Shown in pieces: positions 58,889-64,000 of a stretch of 64,000 bases of DNA. The DNA is from Laspinema olomoucense D3b (GTDB taxonomy: Bacteria; Cyanobacteriota; Cyanobacteriia; Cyanobacteriales; Laspinemataceae). The translations under genes were made by a program, and so were the position numbers. The notes under the pieces are model-generated. The model was not told the origin of the DNA. It saw nothing but the letters and a program-made list of their open reading frames with translations, and did not search any database. Position 1 is the first letter of the stretch. The number at the start of each line of letters is the position of its first letter. The stretch covers positions 216,414 through 280,413 of the forward strand of contig NZ_JAMXFA010000002.1 in assembly GCF_025370785.1 (NCBI RefSeq), in the 5' to 3' direction.

Positions 58889-59708
58889 ACTGCACGTTGG
58901 TTTCTTCACCTAAGCGGGTAAACCGAATTTCAATCCGTCTTCTGCTTTCATCGGGGTTGGGATTAACATTGCCAAAATCTCCTGTAGGAGAAACCAATTG
59001 CGCCGCAGAATAGGGGCGAAATTGTAATTTTTGCAGCTTACCTTCATTGCGTTGAATGGTTTGTAAAATTTGCACTACGGCTAAGGCTCTCATTAATCCT
59101 AAATCCGCATTTGAACCCGGAACTAACTGATTAACTTGGGTTGTACCGGCAGCCACTTGTCCCAAGGAACGGTCTAAATTACTAGATCCGGCATTATTGG
59201 GTTGTCCATCGGTATGTCCAATAATTTCTACCACATCGATGTTATAGGCGGCGGCGTTGGCTTCAATTTGCGGGACTAATTGATTGCGAACATACGTTTC
59301 TAAGGCATCGGGAAGTTGAGCACTTCCAGAAGAAAATTGATAAGCCCCGGTATCGCGGATGACGATGATGGGAGGGGCTTTCGGAGTGGCGATTTGCTGT
59401 TGCAATTGCCCTTGTAAGGTTTGGGTTTGAGCCGCTAAAGCGCGATTTTGGGCCGCTAAGGGAGCAAGTTGAGATTCCGCTAAGGTGGCGCGGTTTTGGG
59501 CGCTGGTGAGGTCAATTTGGGCTCTGAGAAGCTGTTGGCGGAGGGCTTCTTCGGTTTCTCGCATACTGGTAATGGAGACTAAGGGTTTGATAATCGCCAG
59601 CAGCAGCAGGAAGCTGAGAATCATAAACGCATTCGACATTAAGTCAGTAAATGCGGGCCAAATATCAAATTCTGGTGGCATTTCATGCCGCCTAGACCTA
59701 AATCTCAT
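58887..59708 (-). CDS. MotB/OmpA-like stator-type protein
   Basis: 273 aa. One membrane helix (about 24-44) preceded by EFDIWPAFTDLMSN; Asp22 is placed like the ion-carrying aspartate of MotB/ZorB proteins. A coiled coil (about 50-108) leads to an OmpA-like peptidoglycan-binding domain (about 112-265) with IIGHTDGQPN (His165, Asp167) and NPDESRRRIEIRF. Follows the MotA/ExbB-like gene on the same strand by 176 bp; the two should form an ion-driven complex in the inner membrane. Filamentous cyanobacteria have no flagella, so the driven process is something else: gliding, Ton-type transport or a defence function. Confidence 0.88.
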   Translation of the reverse strand: MRFRSRRHEMPPEFDIWPAFTDLMSNAFMILSFLLLLAIIKPLVSITSMRETEEALRQQLLRAQIDLTSAQNRATLAESQLAPLAAQNRALAAQTQTLQGQLQQQIATPKAPPIIVIRDTGAYQFSSGSAQLPDALETYVRNQLVPQIEANAAAYNIDVVEIIGHTDGQPNNAGSSNLDRSLGQVAAGTTQVNQLVPGSNADLGLMRALAVVQILQTIQRNEGKLQKLQFRPYSAAQLVSPTGDFGNVNPNPDESRRRIEIRFTRLGEETNVQ

Positions 59709-59823
59709 GAGGCAATTCTCCGTTAATTAGGGTAAGTTTGTGCAGGTTTAAATCTGGGATTTGGAGAGATTTTGGAAAGGTTTTTTCCTCCTAAATCCGG
59801 TTATTAAAAGTTGATTTTCTGTA

Positions 59824-59884
59824 TTAGCCTGCGGAGGCAGGCTTTGTCCGCCAACGCCCCACCCTTTAGGGTGTGGGTTTTTAT
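59824..59884. terminator. 60-bp double-hairpin repeat/terminator, copy 2
   Basis: AGCCTGC-GGA-GGCAGGCTTTGTC followed by CCACCC-TTTA-GGGTGTGGGTTTTTATT. Clearly homologous to copy 1 at 58829-58888, and again directly past the stop of a minus-strand gene. Confidence 0.7.
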
Positions 59885-61474
59885 TCATTTTTCAGGATTT
59901 TCTTCTTCCTCCCAGTTAACCAGTTGTGGGTTAAAGGGGTCCTGGGAATTGTTAGCTGGAGGAGGACTCAGGCGAGTGGGTGCGATTGGGGATTGTTCTT
60001 CAGATTCTAAATGCTTGACAACTTGGCCTAGTTGTGATTGAACGGCATTGAGGTCGTTGCCGAGTTTATTGATGCGGGAGGCAACGGGGTCGGTGGCGGG
60101 ATTGATGCCATTACGATCGCCAACGGATGCGACGAGGCGATCGCCTAAAGTTTGCATTCCCCCTCTCATTTCTTCGGTAAAGAGTTTGAGGGTTTCGACT
60201 AATTTATAAAGTTCGGTATGGACATCCACAAAGCGATCGGTTCTGGTTGCTAACCGCTTTTGTAAGGTATCTAGGGTTTTGATGACGGAATGGAAGATTT
60301 GAGCGCTTTGCTGCATTTCTCCCACCACATCTGCTAATGCTTTTTGATTGTTTTGGGTTAAGTTCAAAACTTGGCCGGAATTCTTGCTTAATCCGGCGAT
60401 TTCTTCTGAGAGGTGAAGGGTTTCCTGACTGGTGGTTTGCAAAGAGGCGATCGCTAGTTGCAATGCCTGAGTAGATTGATTTAACACCGAGGCGGAACGC
60501 CCTAAATCCCGTTGAGTATTGGCTAAATTATCCGTGGAACTTGCTAGTTTATTCGCAAATTGGCTCTTTTCAAAGAGTTGTGCTGACTCCCGAAACATGG
60601 TGGCACCGGACATCATGGAACTGGAAGATTCCATGAGGCGATTATAAACCTGAGTGGCGAGATGATTCGCTTGGCGGTTGCCTTCAGTAATTTGCTCTAC
60701 GCTTTCTCCTAATGAGGAGGAAACCGCTTCTTTGACGGAGACAGAGAACTGATTGACAAAGGTGGAGAAGAGGGTTTCGAGGCGATCGACTGCTTTATCT
60801 AAAGGCGATCGGCGATTGAGAGCAGGGCCATAAATATTATCAATATAATCTTCTAAAGCGCTGATGAGTTGATATTTGGCAAGGGTGGTATTTCTCAATA
60901 AATTGACCACGGTCAACAAAGCACTACAAGCGACAGCAACTAAGCTACTAATAAACGCCACACCCATCCCTTGCAGGGGTCGTTGCACTTGTTGCACCAA
61001 CGCATCAATACTCCCCACCCCAAAATCATTAATGGTTTGGCTGAGTTCGGCTAGGTTCATGGTAATTCCCAGGAACGTTCCCAACAAACCCAACGAAAGA
61101 AAAAGATTGGGTAAAAATCGGCAAAAATAATCGATTTGTTCGTTTTTGAGGAGATATTTACTATAAACTTGGTCAATTAATGCCCCAGTGTTTATATGTT
61201 CTAAGGCCGGGTCTGATTCCTTGCATCTTACCTCGATTTCTTCAACAATTCTCGGTTTTTTGGGCGGATTAGTATCGTAAATTAACCCTCGAACCCGAGA
61301 GGCTAAATACATTAAATGCTGATACACTCCCCACCGCAGAAATATCGTGAAAAATGTCAGGACAATCAGGCTCAGAACAAACCCGAGTAAGTAGGGAGGT
61401 AGCAGGACAGAATTGAATGATTCTATGACAGCAAATACAAAAGGTCCTTTAAAGGGAGAGAGGAATTGACTCAT
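59885..61474 (-). CDS. MotA/TolQ/ExbB-like channel protein with long helical tail
   Basis: 529 aa. Three membrane helices: about 26-47, 119-139 (LFLSLGLLGTFLGITMNLAE) and 169-192 (GMGVAFISSLVAVACSALLT). The latter two carry the MotA/TolQ/ExbB proton-channel signature. After about 230 comes a very long Gln/Ser/Asn-rich, mostly helical and coiled-coil tail to about 480, then a Pro-rich acidic end. ExbB/TolQ are 220-245 aa, so the tail is the odd part; such tails are known from ZorA. First gene of the pair with the MotB/OmpA-like gene. Confidence 0.85.
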   Translation of the reverse strand: MSQFLSPFKGPFVFAVIESFNSVLLPPYLLGFVLSLIVLTFFTIFLRWGVYQHLMYLASRVRGLIYDTNPPKKPRIVEEIEVRCKESDPALEHINTGALIDQVYSKYLLKNEQIDYFCRFLPNLFLSLGLLGTFLGITMNLAELSQTINDFGVGSIDALVQQVQRPLQGMGVAFISSLVAVACSALLTVVNLLRNTTLAKYQLISALEDYIDNIYGPALNRRSPLDKAVDRLETLFSTFVNQFSVSVKEAVSSSLGESVEQITEGNRQANHLATQVYNRLMESSSSMMSGATMFRESAQLFEKSQFANKLASSTDNLANTQRDLGRSASVLNQSTQALQLAIASLQTTSQETLHLSEEIAGLSKNSGQVLNLTQNNQKALADVVGEMQQSAQIFHSVIKTLDTLQKRLATRTDRFVDVHTELYKLVETLKLFTEEMRGGMQTLGDRLVASVGDRNGINPATDPVASRINKLGNDLNAVQSQLGQVVKHLESEEQSPIAPTRLSPPPANNSQDPFNPQLVNWEEEENPEK

Positions 61475-61772
61475 GACGGATTAATACTGGGTTGATAATT
61501 ACAAAGCCTGTGGTAGCATTAACTCTACAGGCTAACCGGGCGTAATTTGCCCGAAAGAGATAGAAACAGTCAAGTTTCTGGCACTTGATTCGTCATAGTT
61601 TCAATCTATCCTAACTCAAACCCGGATCAGTGGGCCTGTGGTGCAGTTGCCTAGAATCTCCGGTGAAGGATGAGATCCAGGGGACAAGAAACCGGGTTTC
61701 ACCGCCCAGATTTGCTCCAAATTGGCAGAAATTTTGCACAGAAACCCGTCTTCTAATCTCTGGTGGGGCATT
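61475..61772. other. Spacer with GAAACC-G-GGTTTC palindrome
   Basis: 298 bp between two minus-strand genes. AAGAAACCGGGTTTC at 61686-61700 and AGAAACCCG near 61740-61748 belong to a dispersed motif seen also near 16371, 16581, 18232 and 37651. No gene seen. Confidence 0.5.
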
Positions 61773-62372
61773 TTAGTCTAAATCTCGACGACCCTCCAAC
61801 GCACGTGCTAAGGTAACTTCATCGGCATACTCCAAATCTCCTCCCATTGGCAATCCAAAGGCAATGCGCGTGACTCGGGTAAAAGGTTTGAGTAATTGTC
61901 CCACATAAAGGGTCGTAGTTTCTCCCTCCACACTGGGACTGATGGCAATAATTACTTCTTTGATTTGTTGTTGACTCACGCGCCTAACTAATGCTTGGAT
62001 ATTCAGTTGTTCGGGTCCAATGCCATCCATAGGCGAAATTACCCCACCGAGGACATGATATTTTCCTCTAAATTCCCGAGTTTTTTCTAAGGCAATTAAG
62101 TCCCGAGAGTCGGAAACTACGCAAATCACATCGCGATCGCGATTGGGTGCACGACAGATTTCGCAAATGGGTTCTGCACTCAAGTGAAAGCACTCTTTAC
62201 AAAATCCCACTTGTTGTTTAGCATCGATTAATGCTTTCGCCAATGCCTGAATTTCATCATCGGGTCGCTTCAGTAAATGGAGGGCCAGTCTTTGGGCGGA
62301 TTTAGGGCCAATTCCCGGCAAACGTTGTAGTTGCTCGATTAAACGAGCTAAAGGACGAGTATAAACGGTCAG
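61773..62372 (-). CDS. recR: Recombination mediator RecR
   Basis: Works with RecF/RecO in loading RecA on gapped DNA. Helix-hairpin-helix [17 protein letters not shown], zinc finger CKECF...CEICR, and TOPRIM domain ([29 protein letters not shown]). The TTG at 62321 gives only 182 aa and cuts into the HhH region. Conserved N-terminal sequence continues upstream ([19 protein letters not shown]) with no ATG, GTG or TTG in frame; CTG at 62372 is the only near-start and gives 199 aa, the normal length, but AGGAG abuts it too closely. I take 62372 as the best boundary, with the codon uncertain. Confidence 0.88.
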   Translation of the reverse strand: MTVYTRPLARLIEQLQRLPGIGPKSAQRLALHLLKRPDDEIQALAKALIDAKQQVGFCKECFHLSAEPICEICRAPNRDRDVICVVSDSRDLIALEKTREFRGKYHVLGGVISPMDGIGPEQLNIQALVRRVSQQQIKEVIIAISPSVEGETTTLYVGQLLKPFTRVTRIAFGLPMGGDLEYADEVTLARALEGRRDLD

Positions 62373-62437
62373 TCTCCTGTGGACTCCAAAAGATACTCTT
62401 CCATTTTACCGATTTTGCTTCCCCGATGAACAGGAAT

Positions 62438-64000
62438 TTACGGCAAACAAGGAGGTTCCTCAAACCCCGTATTTCCCTTGGCGGTAACATGGCAGGAATA
62501 AGTCAAAGAAGCTGAGTTATTTCCTTGATTATTTTCTATGGTATTTCTCTTTCCTCCCGCTGTCCCTCGGGCTAAAATTCCGCCATTGACAATATTATTG
62601 GTAATTGTCACATCTTCCATCACCCCGGGAGCATTGTTGGTATCGGCATTTACATAAATTAGCTCAAGATCCGTCGGTCCGGCATTAACTTTATTTCCCA
62701 CAATTTCCACCTTTTTAATGGAGGGGATTTTGTACAATCCAATGTAAGTATTACCCTGATTATTACGGAGAATTGCACCATTCACTTCGGTTCCTCCACA
62801 ACATTCTTGAATTAAAATACCCTCCCCATCTACACTCAGATAGGGCGTATCTCGGATGCGATGGCGATACACTTCATACTGATTTCCCTCCACTAAAACA
62901 TTCGATCCAGACCAATCAATGGCCCGATTTTCTAAGGTGACTGCACCTTTTGGTTCTTTTAACCCTGTCGGGTCCGTCCACCATTGTTTGCTGCGTTCGT
63001 CGCGGACTTGATTATCTTGGATGACTAACCCATCCCCCGAGGCAGAAATGGCGACCCGCATGGTGTGATAAACCCAGTTATCTCGGACGGTAATTCCAGT
63101 GCGAAATAGTCCCGGTTCTGTATGAGGATTGGCATTTTTTTGTAATCCCCCGGATTTGGACCGATTTACCACAATTCCATAGTGATTGCCATAGTGGAAG
63201 GGGACTTTATTTCCTTCTGGGTAGGTGATAATTTGTTCCCCGCGAATGGGTTTAACTTGATAACCGGGTTGGTCGTAGTTGTCGGTAATATTGTCATTAA
63301 TTCGATTATTGGCAATTAAAATATTAGCTTTGGCATTGACTTTAATATTGGCGGCAAACCGATAACTGTAGCGCAACCAAGGACTTTGAAATGAAGGGTC
63401 AGGAACTCGCGGGTCGGGTTCAGCAACATTGTTGCTGCGAATGCCAAAAATGACCAGATTTTGATTGTTCCCGTTATCCAAATCTCCGCGCAAGGAAATG
63501 GCGGCACGATTGATATCCAGATAGACTAATCCAATATTACTGTCTGTATCTCCCGCAGCGGTAGTGATGGTTTTAAAGGCCGTGTCGTTCGGAGTACCAT
63601 TCCCTGAGAATTGCGGTTCATATTTAGGAAATTCGAGTTTGGATGGAGGATTAAATTCGGCATTTTTGGCATCGGTGACTGAGGGAAGTTCACCCCGGAG
63701 AAGGACTCCAGTTTTGAGGCTGATGCTATCTTCAAAAGAGTAGGTTCCGGCAGGAAAATAAACCACTCCTCCGTCATTTTCGGCAGCGGCATCTCGCGCG
63801 GCATTAAACCGCGCCACCATCGTTCCTCCTTGGAAGTCCTGGATATTATAGACGCAGTTCCATTTAAGTTGATTGGTCCAGGGATAGGACGAGTTAGAAT
63901 ATTGTTCAGCAATAGGATTATCGGTTGGTCCTCCCTGGGGACTGCCACAATTTGCGGCAAGTATTCCCGGAGTTTTTGGGGATTGTGGCGCTGATGTTGG
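62438..64000 (-). CDS. Right-handed beta-helix (pectate-lyase-like) protein, 5' end outside window
   Basis: The frame is open to the last base of the window, so at least 520 residues and the true start are to the right; an internal ATG at 63820 is not the start, since family-like sequence precedes it (KWNCVYNIQDFQGGTMVARF). DGGVVYFPAGTYSFEDSISL is the typical opening of a pectate-lyase/glycosyl-hydrolase-28-like beta-helix. Later rungs are rich in Asn and Val/Ile (NVLVEGNQYEVYRHRI, VEIVGNKVNAG, VTITNNIVNGG). Possibly an extracellular polysaccharide lyase or surface protein; substrate unknown. Its stop is 65 bp upstream of recR. Confidence 0.85.
   Translation of the reverse strand, partial: PTSAPQSPKTPGILAANCGSPQGGPTDNPIAEQYSNSSYPWTNQLKWNCVYNIQDFQGGTMVARFNAARDAAAENDGGVVYFPAGTYSFEDSISLKTGVLLRGELPSVTDAKNAEFNPPSKLEFPKYEPQFSGNGTPNDTAFKTITTAAGDTDSNIGLVYLDINRAAISLRGDLDNGNNQNLVIFGIRSNNVAEPDPRVPDPSFQSPWLRYSYRFAANIKVNAKANILIANNRINDNITDNYDQPGYQVKPIRGEQIITYPEGNKVPFHYGNHYGIVVNRSKSGGLQKNANPHTEPGLFRTGITVRDNWVYHTMRVAISASGDGLVIQDNQVRDERSKQWWTDPTGLKEPKGAVTLENRAIDWSGSNVLVEGNQYEVYRHRIRDTPYLSVDGEGILIQECCGGTEVNGAILRNNQGNTYIGLYKIPSIKKVEIVGNKVNAGPTDLELIYVNADTNNAPGVMEDVTITNNIVNGGILARGTAGGKRNTIENNQGNNSASLTYSCHVTAKGNTGFEEPPCLP

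Noticed and set aside
58887-61474. Complete Zorya defence system
   Set aside because: Only a ZorAB-like pair; neighbouring genes (TonB-like, recR, beta-helix protein) are not Zorya effectors.
1-64000. tRNA or rRNA genes
   Set aside because: No cloverleaf-like stretch or rRNA sequence recognised by eye; a covariance-model scan was not possible.

Overview
The window reads as chromosome of a filamentous, probably non-heterocystous cyanobacterium of the Oscillatoria/Phormidium/Laspinema kind. The evidence is the very frequent HIP1 octamer GCGATCGC in genes and spacers, the myxoxanthophyll-type carotenoid genes cruF and cruG, an XisH/XisI pair, very large PAS/GAF hybrid histidine kinases (one fused to a Ser/Thr kinase and an AAA ATPase), and many short dispersed palindromic repeats. 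The genus is inference. I saw no rRNA, tRNA or CRISPR array.

Layout. (1) 0-9.8 kb: a 24-unit heptamer repeat leads into gltB (glutamate synthase large subunit). gltD (small subunit) follows 3.4 kb later. Between them lie xisH, xisI, a 332-aa nuclease-like gene flanked by inverted 50-bp double-hairpin repeats, and a Uma2 gene; three of these four proteins look PD-(D/E)XK-like. (2) 9.8-11.1 kb: a small acidic protein gene and a decayed minus-strand gene. (3) 11.1-32.5 kb: six two-component signalling genes on the plus strand, in two translationally coupled pairs plus a lone receiver and a 2,924-aa multi-kinase. (4) 32.5-43.2 kb: mostly metabolic and housekeeping genes (Mpo1-like, D-aminoacylase-like, hemL, hisIE, MFS exporter, HU-like, ruvX, double GNAT). 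Its spacers carry a nest of MITE-like elements at 34.8-35.3 kb and hairpin repeats near 41.1 and 41.8 kb. (5) 43.4-49.5 kb: a CofE-like membrane protein, then cruF and cruG separated by an accessory cassette (DUF6887-like small protein, OLD-like AAA ATPase, TOPRIM-like partner). (6) 49.7-56.5 kb: small hypotheticals, an Na+/H+ antiporter with a TrkA-type tail, a CadD-type transporter, a membrane gene that appears frameshifted in an A tract, a lipase-like hydrolase and cobI. (7) 56.6-61.5 kb: a TonB-like protein with an unusual C-terminal tail converges on an OmpA/MotB-like gene and a MotA/ExbB-like gene with a long tail, a candidate ion-driven energy-transduction module. (8) 61.7-64 kb: recR with no ordinary start codon at its conserved N-terminus, and a beta-helix protein gene running off the right edge.

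How they connect. gltB and gltD together make glutamate from glutamine and 2-oxoglutarate; cruF and cruG complete a glycosylated carotenoid; the signalling genes probably form phosphorelays with unknown inputs. The two accessory insertions (gltB/gltD and cruF/cruG) carry nuclease-like or ATPase-TOPRIM genes of the sort found in defence or mobile-element biology. The best candidates for something undescribed are the split OLD-like pair, the paired-repeat nuclease unit and the TonB/MotA/MotB-like cluster.
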